Source: Rhynochetos jubatus (lineage: Eukaryota > Chordata > Aves > Eurypygiformes > Rhynochetidae). From it: 64,000 bases of DNA. Below the pieces are notes generated by a model that searched no databases, was not told the DNA's origin, and saw nothing but the letters and a program-made list of their open reading frames with translations. The position numbers and the translations under genes were made by a program. Shown piece by piece: positions 13,100 to 25,100 of the stretch (its first letter is position 1; every line of letters begins with the position of its first letter). The DNA is taken from contig CM050657.1 of NCBI GenBank assembly GCA_027574665.1, forward strand, positions 22,918,700 to 22,982,699, in the 5' to 3' direction.

Positions 13100-13400
13100 G
13101 CTCTACAAAACCAGTGCGCTGATGCGTGCACCAAGCTGCAGTGCATTTCTTTCCTCTGCAGCCCCACACCTTGGCGCGTGTCCCAGACGGGACCGTTTTG
13201 GGGAATGTGCTGGCACTGCCCCCGGCCCCCTCCCCAGCTGTTCGCTCTCAGCGCAGGCAAGGCGCCCGCTCCCTGTGCACCCAGGCGCTGCCCGCCCCAG
13301 GGTGCTGGGAGCTGCCGCTGGGGTGGCCGCAGCCCCTTTCCAGCCAGCGAAACGTGTGCCTTTCAGGAACAGTGCGAATAAGGTAAGACACGAAAGCAAA
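13100..13400. promoter_or_regulatory. CpG-rich patch
   Basis: This short GC-rich stretch has about twenty CpG in 280 bp, somewhat below a full island, and coincides with the candidate exon at 13162-13382. It could be an internal promoter or simply a GC-rich exon-like block. Confidence 0.3.
13162..13382 (+). CDS. candidate GC-rich exon inside a CpG-dense patch
   Basis: The acceptor gcatttctttcctctgcag and donor AATAAG|gtaaga are both strong. Phase 0 is open for the full 221 nt and ends in phase 2. It reads PHTLARVPDGTVLGNVLALP and then becomes Pro/Arg-rich. It cannot sit between exons 12546 (phase 1) and 22041 (phase 1) without disrupting the frame, so it would belong to another transcript or a variant. 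The segment is GC-rich with frequent CpG, where long open frames are common by chance, so the coding reading is weak although the splice pair is notable. Confidence 0.2.
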
Positions 13401-15052
13401 GTCTGACCTGCAAAACTCTTTCCACTAGCACTCCATTTTGGAAAAAGCCCTCATCACGTCTTTTCGGGCAAGTTATCACCAAGAATTTCTTTTCATTTAG
13501 GAGCGTAAACCATGGGCTGGCCCAGATTCGTCAAGCTTCCTCCCAGCAATGACAAGTGGGCACCAAGTCCTGAAAGTTCACTTTGAATGCTCCTGCTCCG
13601 GGGTTTCCACCAGAGGCTCGGTTTGAAGCCCACCGTCAGGACAAGGATCGTTCCAATTCCTCTGACTTTAGAGGACCGCAAATGAAACTGAATAAACTGG
13701 GAGGCAAGAGCAGATGAGGAACAACACGAAGGAGATGATAGAGGAACAAGGTAGTCAAAGCAAAGGGAAAGGTGGCCACGGCAGAAGGATGGGACTGAAA
13801 CACACCCAAAATATTTCATAGTTCGTCTACTGTGTGGCTTTTCTGAGGCACTGAAAGGAGTCAGCTGTCCAGCTAACCAGCACCGTGAGGCACATCACGC
13901 ACGCCTTCAACTGCGCTGGAAACCCCAGCTCAGAATGGCAGAAAGACTGCATTCATTACCTTTGCAGTAGCATGATTTTTCCACTATGTGTTAGAGCAAA
14001 TTCACTCCCCGTCCCCTCATGCTGGCAAGGATTTTCTGCTACGTCAAGAAACCTTTTTGGAAGCTCCCTACGTACCAGAGCTGCATGAAAATTAACGAAG
14101 AGCAGTTACACATGTGCAAGTCAGAAAGTGCAAATGTTTTCTTTGCACACAATTGTGGCACAGGTTGACGTGTACAGAGAGGCGTAACAACGCTCTCCCT
14201 TGCCCCACTTTACAACAGAAAAGTTGTAGGAAAAGAACCCACAGGAGTTTTCACTTGCTCTCCTGGCCTGCACAAATACGTCAGCAGACATAAGGACCCC
14301 ATAACCAGAGAGCTACCTCTAATGTCTTGTGCCATGCTTTAGACCTGAAGAAACAACTTATTTTTTTCTGCATTAGAGGAATTCCGGTGCAGGAAACCCG
14401 CTCTTACGAACCCCTGGATCTGTGCACCAGAAGGGTGAGACTGAGCTAAGCTTCATTTATTTACGCAAGCGTTATGCCTGGAATAATACTAGGCTACCTT
14501 GATGAATAAAGAAGAAAACGGTTATTCTTCAGCTTATGGCAGTTCCCACTGGACCTGCTGAGATCGCCCCAATGCCTCCAGAGAGCACACGACGTGGCCA
14601 TCCTGCATGGACAATGGTCTCCATAGCATGCATCGTCACGGTGACCAACCCCCTCCAAATGTCACATATTTTAAAGGCCTTACTGGGGTACCAAAGATTT
14701 CGGACAGCCACGTACATACTGCTCAGCAAAGCCCTTTTTGTTCTTTAGGGACATCAGGACGCACAGAATGCTTTTCCTCCTAAAAACTGTTACCACAGGA
14801 AGCTGATATCATAAACTCTCCTACCAGGACTACAACATCACAGCGGCCTGTGCTTGAGACCATACCATAAAGCAGCAGTCACCTCTGACCCCGCAATCAT
14901 TTGGAAGAGTTAAACTCTGTTATAAATCCTAATTTATATGCCAAGTGAGTACAGCCACGGAGCAAGGGATCAGATCTAGCACTCACAAGTAAAAGCCCAT
15001 AAAAGAGGGGGAAATGTGTCATTAACATTTACTCCGCAAACAGGCAGACTGG

Positions 15053-15070
15053 AAAAAAAAAAAAAAAAAA
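15053..15070. repeat. poly(A) tract, 18 A
   Basis: A run of 18 A is flanked by ctgg and ggcatttctc. No recognisable retrotransposon body precedes it, so it is best called a simple homopolymer. Confidence 0.97.
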
Positions 15071-15610
15071 GGCATTTCTCATTTCTACAACACGGCTTGT
15101 GAAATTGGAGAATGATATCAAGGCTCACACATCGTTCTGGAAATCACTATCTCTGTTTAGACGCACGATGCTAATTCAGCTCTGCCCTGCTGAGGTAAAT
15201 TAAAGGTCAAATATAGATTTGAAATCTTGTTTAAGCTTCTTACCGCTTTAATAACAAGCACTGAGTTACTTGAGGGTTTTCTTAACAGTGAACCTGTTTT
15301 GAACGTATTTCAGCCAAAGGTATTATTGCCACTATCTTGTTACATCAGTTCCTAACCGAGAGGTAAATCTGCCTGTCACGACCGTGCGCGCAAAATTAGA
15401 GCATGCTCCACGGAGAAGGGTTCACAGTGCCCCCTTGGTAGCCGGTCGGAGTTAACGAAGGGAAGGAAATTAATTTATTGGGAAAGACTTTTCAGACCGT
15501 AATCAGCCACACTTCTTATTTGCTTACTGTTACGGGAAGAGCAACTGCGTGCTGTTCACCCCAGTAGTCAGAAATGGCAGATAAACACTGAGAAGTATCT
15601 TAATTGATAC

Positions 15611-15633
15611 CTTAATTAAACTGTTTAATTAAG
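15611..15633. promoter_or_regulatory. 23-bp palindrome with paired homeodomain-type cores
   Basis: The arms cttaattaaac and gtttaattaag are perfect inverted repeats of 11 bp around a single t. Each arm holds TTAATTAA, which contains the TAAT/ATTA core bound by many homeodomain and LIM-homeodomain factors. A related attaatt-type string lies just upstream (cttaattgatacc). Regulatory use is inference; the inverted repeat itself is exact. Confidence 0.45.
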
Positions 15634-18209
15634 CAGTAAGAACAGAAAGCGTGCATCACTCACCCACCCGTAGGTGCACTATTTGTCAGGAGGGCAAGCG
15701 CTTCCCCAGCCCAGGAGACCAGAGCCTGGCACCACAGCTGGCGGGCCGAAGCTCAGCAGGGAAGGCAGCCGGGCTGCACCAGGCACGGCCGATGCCCAGC
15801 GTTGCTGCCCGCAGCCAGGCGCCCGCCTGCACTGAGGGGGAAGGCGGTGGAAGAGGAAGCTCTGTACCCCCAGCACTGGCCACGCTCTGCTCAGCAAACA
15901 AACGCAGCTCTGCAACACCCCCTGGTCCAAATTTCTGCCATCTGGGCAAACAGAAGTAGCTTCTCCCCCGTCTCTCCACAAAGGGGGCAGGGAGCAAGCC
16001 TGACAGCAGCGCCCAGCACACCCTGCCCACTAACCCCACTCACACGTGTGGGGGGGATGCAGAGAAGCCAGCAGTTCATCGTCCAGTCCAACGATGGGAA
16101 GAGCAGGTCATGTTTACAGATAAAGGTCGTTACTAGAAATCGTCCTGCTCGCTGCTGGCAAAGGAGATTGTGGCTGGCATGCAGCTGGTGCGACCAAGTC
16201 CCCTTCTGCCCAACCCCAAAATCTGTTTGGTGCCAAGCCAGACACAGATCTGACCAGACGTTCGAGATAGGAGCCATCGTACGAGAGCGCCCGGTGACGT
16301 CTGCGTGATCCAGCAGGTAAAGACACGTTGCGTACCGACTGCTTTCCAGAGGCAGTGCAAAAGCAGAGGGCATCGGAAGAACTAGATTTATTTTCCTCTT
16401 GATGGTCCCCCTGCCACATAGAAGGTGCTTTGAGATTCTAGCGGGGACCAAACTGGATGGGATGCTGACATCGCTCTAGGCCCTTATCACCTCAGAGGGT
16501 CACTGGACACCTCATACTCTGTTCTCCTTACGTTGCTGGATTGTAGTGACTTTTGGCAGGGGAAACGGTGGGCATAATTTCAATCAGTAACAACAATGAG
16601 GGTTTTATCTGCTGAATCCTCAGTCCAGGATCATACCCACTCTTACTTTTGGCTAGACTTCCACCTAGGAGGAGATCCTGTAGCGTAAGAATTATTGGGT
16701 ATAAAAAAACAATTCCAGAAAGTTATGAGTGACAAATGCTTATGGAGATAAGCAGATCTGGAACTGCTTGGGAAGCAACAGCTCATCTACGAGGCCAACA
16801 CCATAACCCCATCAGCCCACAGCAGGAGCCTCTCCAGCTGCAGTAATAAAGGCCTAAGCGCCAGCTCCAAGGAGGCAGCAGCGGATCCACGAACCCGCAC
16901 ACCAGACCAGAGCGAGAGCCGGTGCCGGTGTTACTGGCATCGGTCCTTCCCACCATGCACAGGCTGCTTTGGAAGTACCCAACCTACCCCTTCTATTGAA
17001 ACAAGTGGGGCATGACCTGACACCTACTGAAGACCTCTAAGGAGAGGGCATGCACGTTTGGTTTTCTACCTTTAGTTGGTCAGCCAGCTCTACCTTGTAA
17101 TTCCGCCTGTCCTTTATTACACTGACAAATGGCTGGGTGCTCAGCCATATTTATTGTTCCATAATAAAATAAACCCTGCTTGCTACCAACTAAACATAAA
17201 CATTATTAGAGTCTGCAGGAATTGTCCATTGTATTAATTAGTTTCATTTCTCATTTAAAGCTGGGTTTTAATAGTGGATAAAATTAAGTAAATTTTCTCA
17301 ATTATATAACGTGCATATGGCGAGCCGAATTGTGCATCGTACAATTACACATAGCTTTGGGATTCAGAGAACAGCTCTGTACCACAAAACTCTCAGCAGC
17401 GAGAAGCCTGGGGCTAATATTAGCGAAATTACTTATATAACTTGCTCTTTTATTAACACGAAAACAGACTATGATTAAAAGCTGGAAGCTGGAGAAAGGA
17501 ACTATCTGGACCAGTTTACTCAACTAATGCAGTTTATTAAATTCCAAAAATACTCTAGGACATTGGGGTTAAAAAGGGAGAGATTTTAGAGAATTCAGAT
17601 GCACTATTTCTCCACAGCAGCTGGCTACGTTGCACCACCCAACCTCCACTTGGTACGCGCTGTACATGTCACCTGTCCATTGCAGTTCCAATAACAGCCG
17701 GTTTTACTGCTCTATTCTCAGAAAATTAAGGAATCAAAGAGCAAATACAGCCATTAAAAGGCTGAGTGAGGACTGGTGATCCAACCATGCAGCTAACCAG
17801 AAAGCAAAGGGCACGTGCCTACATAAACCAGAGTGATGCATGGGGCTAAGCTCTGGCCTTAGCTTCACACACACCGCTCCAGAGCCTCTCCACCAGTATC
17901 CACGTACACGCACAACGGGGCGCCTTGGCTTCACCTGGAGCGTGTGTCTGTCTTAATAAATTAGAGATTTAGATTTCCAATCTACATACAGGTTAACTAA
18001 AGGATTTTCTTCTGGAAGATGCAAGTGCCTAATAGACTAGTTTTCTGTCCGTTTACATGGGTGGCAGCTGGAATTTTCCAGCTAACAGCTCATCATAGCA
18101 AAAATGAGAGGAGGATGCGTTCCCGGGAACCTCAACTCCCTTCCTCCTTAGCCTGCAATTAATTTCCCGTAGCTATACTGAAAGGTCTGCTTGTTTTTTT
18201 TTTTCTCAG

Positions 18210-18325
18210 GCTTTCCCCATGGAGTGGAAAGAGAATTTAACAGGGTTTTTGGAACAGATGTTTGGGGAATCTGGTATTTAGTCTATGACAACTGCTTGGT
18301 AAAACAATTCCTTACTTTTACATAA
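18210..18325 (+). CDS. candidate alternative last exon with nearby poly(A) signal
   Basis: A very strong polypyrimidine acceptor (ten or more T followed by ctcag) precedes a segment open in two frames. Entered in phase 1, as exon 12387-12546 would supply, it reads FPHGVEREFNRVFGTDVW, then GIWYLVYDNCL, and stops at TAA (18323-18325). AATAAA follows at 18343-18348, about 20 nt later. In phase 0 it reads a 23-residue peptide starting AFPMEWKENL. It cannot be an ordinary cassette between 12546 and 22041 because no phase-1 donor is present, so it would have to be an alternative terminal exon. Short A/T-rich poly(A) signals are common by chance. Confidence 0.25.
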
Positions 18326-20962
18326 GCCAATTCATAATCCCAAATAAATAACACTCTGTTCCAAAGTTGCCCCTGTTGACTCTATTAGCACTACCACTGC
18401 CGCACTAAGCAACTTGAGGTCTTATTAAGCCAAAACCTGAGCTTTCCACAACGTTATTAAGTGGCACCTTATAGTTACATCAAAAATAGATCCGCTGTGA
18501 TACTTCTTGTCTTGCCAGAAGGGCACTGAAGATTGTCTGTTGACAGAGAAAGGTGGAACGAGATCAACATCCATTCTTTCAACGAAAGAAGATCTCACAC
18601 TGCAGCGAGCTATGAACAACCACCAATACATTTGCTCACTCTGTATCTCACCGAGCATCCGATGTGCAAAACCACACAAAACTTAGGGGCAAATCTCCTT
18701 GTCCCAGGAAGCACTTGGGTTCCTTCAAAACTGGTTCTAGCACTCTTCATCTGAATGAGGAGACCTACTGCAACGGAGCAAATTTAACATTAATGCCTTC
18801 ATGATTCTGAACATGCTTCCGGGGACTCTGCCCAAGGGGCACGGGAAGGGCTGGTCCTACGTCAGCTTTGCCGTGATGGAAAGCCCTCAGTATCTCGGGA
18901 GATTTTGGAAATCCAGGCACCGAAATGGGGTTCAAGCACAAGCACCTGTTATTGCACACACAGAAACGGCAGGCAAAAGCGCACTGGAAAGTGGTTAGCA
19001 CAGAGTTAATTCCCCAAACGCAGTCCTCTTCAGGGTCCCTGAAGCTTGCAGAAATAAACAACGAAGATTTTTGAGTGCGAAAGTCTAAAATCGGAGTCGT
19101 ACTGAGGAGCATACAGATTTCTGGACTTGCTGAGTAGTCTGCCCTTCTGAAATGGAGAGAAATCCCTAAATTCGGGTTGAATGAGCCACCTTTAGGTTCT
19201 CCTGTTTGAAGATCTGTATATACACACTCCCTATGTCAAGGCTACTTCAAGCTCTTCCGCAGCAGTGCTAAGAAAGGATACGGGTCATATAAGAACAGGA
19301 CAAGCCCAACTTTGCACTTGCTGACACGTCACTGAAACACAAATGATTTAACCAGCCCTAAAAATGCGCAAATTCAGGTATGAACTGAATACTCCTTATC
19401 TCACTGACAAACAGGCATCCCCCCCATTTCTCTCACCTATTTCTTTCCCTCATGGAACGGCACGTTATCCACCCAGAATACCTGACCACAGCCTGTGGCT
19501 AAAGCTTTGCCTCGTAGCGAGTGCCAGGCGGGAAATCCAGCAGCCAGGGAGGCGTTCGAGAGGGAAGACCCAAGCCCCATCAGCCAGCACGTGTGCACTG
19601 CTCTGCGCCTGTCTGCTCCCAGTAGCCAGAAGAGGTAGACAAACAGAAGCTTTAATTTTCTTACCTTCTTTTGTGCTTTTCAATTAACACCTCTAAATGA
19701 GATGGCTCTTTTTATCTTGTACGGAGACAAGCTCTGATTTTGATATCACAACCTCTGACCAGTCACTGAGAGCATACTCTTCCTCTCTTTACCAAGAATA
19801 TTGTGATACTTGGGAGATTTTTTTTTCCCCAGCGTGGCAGATATATTTATTTTCCACTTAGAAGCGACTTCAATCACATCTGACAGAACAAGGAAATTCA
19901 TTAAAACATATTCTGATCTTGCTTCATGTTTTGACCAAGTTTCCTACCACCCACTCTGCCTTTCAATATCGTGTAAGCAGGTTGAACAAATTGCTGAGAC
20001 TCACTGCTGGGCATCCGGTTGAAAAGCAAGCCATTAAAGGGAAACTTTACAGGTTCTAGGGAAGAGGAACACTACCCTGAAGACAGAGGGTCAGAGCACA
20101 ATGTAGAGGCGACGGTTTTCTAGCCACTTACAAGCTCTGTCCAAACCTAACAGCTATTCCCAAACTGACAATCGCTTCACATGACCTGTCTTGCAGTAGG
20201 AAAGGATGGCACGTCTGCACAAAAACTGAGATAAAGGGAGGAACACAAACAGTGGCTGACGGTGTTTTCACTGCTGGAAAAGAAGAGAACAAATAGTTCT
20301 CTTAGTCTCACGCTAGTGTCAAAGATGGAAGGACCTCTAATCTGCTGGAGAACGGAGCCAGAGGCGTGCAGGGGCAGTCTGACTGCTGCAGAAGCAAGGC
20401 TTTGTGGAAAACTCCACAAATGCTGTTTTCATATAAACCCCAGTGATGCAAATATGCAGAGCTAAGGAGGAGAAGCCTGCCCTTTCTTCCAACACCAGCC
20501 CAACCCTTCAGCTGTGCCTGCTGCTCCTCAGCCTCAGCTCCCGAGCTGCCGATGTGGAACGGAGACGAGCCTGTTCGTCATGTGTCTGCCAGCATAAACT
20601 CACCTCTTAAAAACACTTCTATTTCTAGCAAAGAATATCCTATTTGTATGAAAACTGGAAAGGAACCACCTGGGGAACAGGGATGTCCCCCCAGCACCTT
20701 AGAGCCCTGCACTCCCCACCTTGCTCGGCCACACGCTCCTTGATTCATTCTTCTCCAAGGAATTCAGGGTGTATTTGCCCAAGACTTGCTATGCCCCATC
20801 TCCACCCAAGTCTCTGCTCCCCTCCGTATCGCAGCGCAGCGATAACGAGCATACAAGGCATCTTTTCCTTGGGCCCTGCATCATCACAGCAGAATCTTTT
20901 GCAAACCTGAGGCCAGCACACTGAGGGCACCGAAGGAGTATATACACCACGTTGCTCGCCCA

Positions 20963-21588
20963 CTACATAGAAGCACCTTTTGCCTTGGAAATGAGCGGCA
21001 CCTCAAAGGTGTGCTGAGTAGGAATAAAGCACGGAGGGAGTGATGTGGTTTCCTGTGACCACTTGCAGCCACATGCCCTGCACAAGCATCTTCCACTGCT
21101 GAAGCGAGAGTCCGGCCAGCTCCACTCTTCATACATCGGTTGTGTCCGGCAGGCTGGGTTACAGCGGCTGCAGGTCACAGTTACAGAGTCTGCAGAGAGA
21201 CCCCTCAGAGCTTGGCAAGGAGCCCACCGCTTTCTCCAGAACACCAAGAGCCTTCCAACTGGGGCTGTTCCATAGCAAAGGGCTCTGTTACAAAGCTGTG
21301 TGGGAGAAGGAAGGAATAAATGCCCCCAAGGCGGTTGTGAAGAGCACATTTCAGAGCAGCTGCTCCCTCTGTTATCTAATCTTAATTTTAATTGAGGTTT
21401 TTTTCTTGTTTTGCCTGGGGTACGTTGATCCCTCTGCGCACGCTCCTCCCGGGGCAGCCAGCCACAACCTGCCCCCACACGCCAGCATCCTCTGCGGCCG
21501 TGGCTGGCCCCTACGCTCCCCCTCTGGCCGCTCCCAAGGCAGAGCTGAGACCAGCCTTCACGCACACTTTGTGCAAGCTCCCCTCTGA
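20963..21588. other. overlapping long open frames on both strands, unproven
   Basis: A 200-codon minus-strand frame (21565-20963) and a 148-codon plus-strand frame (21142-21588) overlap in moderately GC-rich DNA within the presumed first long intron. Neither product has recognisable motifs. Sense-antisense mirrored openness is typical of stop-poor composition and not of genes. Confidence 0.15.
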
Positions 21589-22040
21589 GACATTCCCTTT
21601 AATGCCACCTCTTCATCTGCTAAATGTCTCCAAATTGCCAAATCCCTCAGGGATTTTAAGTATTAAACGAAAAGGGTTATTAAAATACACCCAGCAATGG
21701 AAGCTGGGGTGAGGCTGACAGTCACGGATAGCCTGAACCAGAGTTAATTAATACATGCTCACTCAGATTTTTTTTTCCCCCTGTTTTGATAAAGGGCAAT
21801 TTATAGTTGGCATGACTGTCACAACGCCCCATGACCCTCAGTCTAATTATGAAATATAATGTGAAACAGCAAATGCAAGATCTGAAGGAAGAAAAACCCT
21901 GGCTTCTGCAGCTTTTACTTTTTCCCATGCCAGTTTCCTTTTCCCAGGGTGTAACTGTGGCTCTGAGTACATGAAAAGCCCAGAACATTAACGTGTGCTT
22001 ATTTAGAGACACTTCTAATGTGTTTGTGTTGTGTTTCTAG

Positions 22041-22114
22041 AGCTACAGACCAAAACAGGCAAGGTAACAGCTAACCGACTGCAGAGCAAATTCCCAGAGG
22101 GCAAGACAAGAAGG
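22041..22114 (+). CDS. internal exon of the same unrecognised gene (core chain, exon B)
   Basis: This 74-nt segment lies between an acceptor ending ttgtgtttctag and a strong donor, AGG|gtgagt. It is open only when entered in phase 1; the other two frames meet TAA within eleven codons. Phase 1 is exactly what exon 12387-12546 supplies. The junction codon is A+AG, lysine. The 25 residues (including the split codon) begin KLQTKTGKVTANR and end EGKTRR. They are strongly basic, with eight K/R against one acidic residue, which suggests a linker or a nucleic-acid or membrane-surface binding patch; that is inference only. The exon ends in phase 0, matching the exon at 33201. The flanking introns are about 9.5 and 11 kb, reasonable for a large bird gene. 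Confidence 0.55.
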
Positions 22115-25100
22115 GTGAGTTGCTGAACACGTCTTCGTCAGGAGAGAAGATGGAGCTGTTTTAATTGTTCATCAATCAATTAACGGTACTCTCAAATGTC
22201 TAATTAAGCAGACAACTGGAATTAAGCAAAGGGCATCTCTGAAATGCCAGCCCTCTTAATGAAGGCACTTCTTACATTCAAGTGAGTACTTGATTAAGGT
22301 GCGCTTGTGTGGAGAGATGTGCAGAAAAACCCTCACCCAAGCGATTAGTATGTCTCCCCAGTAAGCCTGTGAAAAATCAATCCTTTGGTAATGCATCACC
22401 TTCACATCCAATCGACCACTTGAGCTGGGTGGCAAAACCAAACCAAACCAAATTAGCCTCGTTTAGCGCGCGGGACAGTGGTGTCAATGCCGAGATGCCC
22501 GCAGTGGGCATGCTGGGCTCAAACGGGGAAACGTAACAATGGGGACGAGGTTCCTGCCCGTGGCGACGGGACCTTGCTGATGCCGATGACAGCGCAGCAA
22601 GCCAGAGGTTGGAGGCAGGCTCAGGCAGCCAGCCTCCAAGGTTTTGCTCTCTCCTTCCCTGGACAAAGCCAAGGCAGGCAGCGACCTCTGCAATGGCAGC
22701 AGCTTCACAGCCCCCCACCAGCTGCCAGGACACGTGAGCCCAGCACAAGCCTGGGGGAGGACATACGTCCCTGGGCAGCCAAAGTGCCACTGCTGGCACG
22801 TCAGCAAGAATCACCCGGGTGAGGGGGCGGGGGGTGAGACCGTTATCTTGGTGCAAGGACGACACTGAAGCAGTCGCGATCACTGGAAATGGATGGCTGC
22901 CCAGCGTCTCGGCATTCATTGCGAAAACACGCAAGGGAACATGAAGGTGCTGCCACCATCAACTACCCATAGATCAGGGACACCGCAGATCCACACAATA
23001 AAAGTGGAGCAGCAGGAGATTCAGCAGATAGCAGCGAGATTCAAACCGATCCTGTTTTTCTTTAGCACTCCCAGGGATCGAGAAGTTTCCACAACAGCTC
23101 CACAACTGGTGGCACACACTGCATCACACAGCATATGTCAGGGGCCTGCGCCCCACCTGCTTAACATGATCATTGCCACAGCTGTGCCCAAATACTTTAA
23201 AAAGAAAAATCACAGAGAGAAGAAAAAAAATTTCCAGGATTTCCCTGGAAATGTTCTACCAGGGGTGAGGCTGTTCCTGTTCGCTGAAGTTACCCACCAA
23301 GCAGCCTGACCAAGAGAAAAAAACCCAAAACTGCCCAATAAAAAAGAGGATGAAAAGCAATAGAGCTCCAGTGGCCTCGTCTGGCACATCTACCTACACC
23401 AGGAACTCCTGAGCCTCCCTGCATCAGGGTTAGGAGGACTAAAAATAACTCTGTGAAAACTGATAGAGCTATACTAAAAATCTCTCCTGTGGGCTTAGTC
23501 CTGAACTGTGATACTTTGATACTGACTTTGGCCTTAAGCCGAGCTTACTAGTACATACTAGTCTAGGAAGATCAGTTTTCTTTCATCTTTATCGGCTTTT
23601 TTCCGCCCTGGCAGATACTCTGTCTCCTTGTCTGCTTCTCCAGTTGCTCCAACATCACAAATTACCATCAAAACTTTGTGTATTCGCTTTCCAAACATGT
23701 AAGCTGATAAAATAACAACTGCTAGGTTGGCTTTACTTTGCAGCAAGGGAGCTGCGACATTAGGATTTATATTTCTGAACAGATTATTGTCTCTTAAACA
23801 AGAAAACCCAGCCCCCCACATATATAAACAAGGTAGAAAGGCCTGAAGTGTGACACGTCTCCTGTTTTCCTTAAATATTTTCTGAAAATCCCAGTAATTA
23901 TTTATGCTGTTGCTTCTGGAAATAAATGTTCTCACAAGTTGAAAAAACAAACAGGAAAAAAAGCAGTCATGACAGCAGCTCTGGCATTTCCTTGGAGCTC
24001 AGCATCAGCAAACTAATATTGGCATGTTGCAATATTGATAAATTTTTAAAATAGGTTTTTAAAAAATTCTACATTTCAAACTCTTTTTATATAAAGGAGC
24101 CTAGATGGTACAAAACAGTACCTGAGTAAGAAGAAATCAAGCAAGCTCTTCCACAAAGGAAATTACTATCAAAATTGATGCTTCCTGCCATGTTAAAATT
24201 CCAATAAGCATTTATCTCAGCAAATCCTCGGCAGCCTCTGACATGTCTATTATTGGGGCTGACTGGGTTCATCCTGCCCTTATGAGAATAAATAGTGGCA
24301 CATAACAGGGGAAGGGAGCTGCTGCAATAATATGCACATCAGTCATCGCTTTAAAGCCCCTTTTCGGCAAGGGAGAAAGTTGGTTTTTCCTAGACGTGAA
24401 GCCAAAGGGAACAGGGAGGAGAGGGCAGATTCAGGAGCTACATCTCCCCTCGCTAGATGCAATGGTGGTGGTGGTGGTGGCTCGTAGTTCGTGACCAAGC
24501 AGTGCAGCATGGCTGGTTTCCAGGCCTCCGGGGCCATGGTTAAGGAGGTACCCAGGAGCACGAGCTAGCCCGCTCCTGCCTGGAACCACTGCGCGCTGCC
24601 CAGTCCATCTCCAGGTGATCCAGCAGGCAAGGAGGCCCCAAAGACCAAACCTGGGATGATGCAGAGCTCAGCTCTTTGCCTGGCATTGCTCAGGATTGCT
24701 TTGGGTTACAGGGGAGGCTGGGTGCAAGCGGCCAAGAATGCAATGGAGCTAAGGGAAAAAGGCAAATTGCAAAATAAAGCAAGTCAGTATGGGTGTCCCG
24801 AGAGGAAGGCGGCTCCCATGGGAAGTTCACGGCAGGCAAACTGCTCAGGAAGAGCAATTCAGGGACATGCACTTTCCGAGTGGCTCTCCTTGCCATCCCA
24901 AGGAGGCAAATTACTGCGGCGCTGAGGCCGGTGCCCCCACGAAGGCTAACTCCCCGCAGCCAAGGTAAGCCAGCTGCCAGGGAGGGCACGAGGCAGCCCC
25001 TCGCAGCTCCAGCTCACGCACGGGTAAGCTGCCTCCCCCTGTTAACAGCTACAGCACAATATGCCGCCTGTCACTGCTAAATGAGAAGCACCAGTGCCAA

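Larger units (their letters stand above)
13401..18209. other. presumed intron, mostly featureless
   Basis: It holds the poly(A) tract, the palindrome at 15611 and a GC-rich patch at 15.7-16.4 kb with overlapping frames of 168 and 186 codons on opposite strands and no motifs. An AT-rich block at 17.1-17.35 kb (tattaattagtttcatttc) could be conserved noncoding DNA. Confidence 0.5.

Noticed and set aside
15802-16451. Overlapping 168- and 186-codon frames on opposite strands
   Set aside because: Same mirrored pattern in a GC-rich patch, with no recognisable domain and no supporting splice arrangement.
20963-21565. 200-codon minus-strand open frame
   Set aside because: No motif, mirrored by an open + strand frame, and located in stop-poor GC-rich DNA; better explained by composition.
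22377-22934. 185-codon minus-strand open frame
   Set aside because: Ala/Ser/Leu-rich translation typical of GC-rich noncoding DNA; no domain seen and it overlaps other open frames.
24343-24561. Minus-strand frame with a proline run
   Set aside because: The proline run is only the translation of the (TGG)6 microsatellite.
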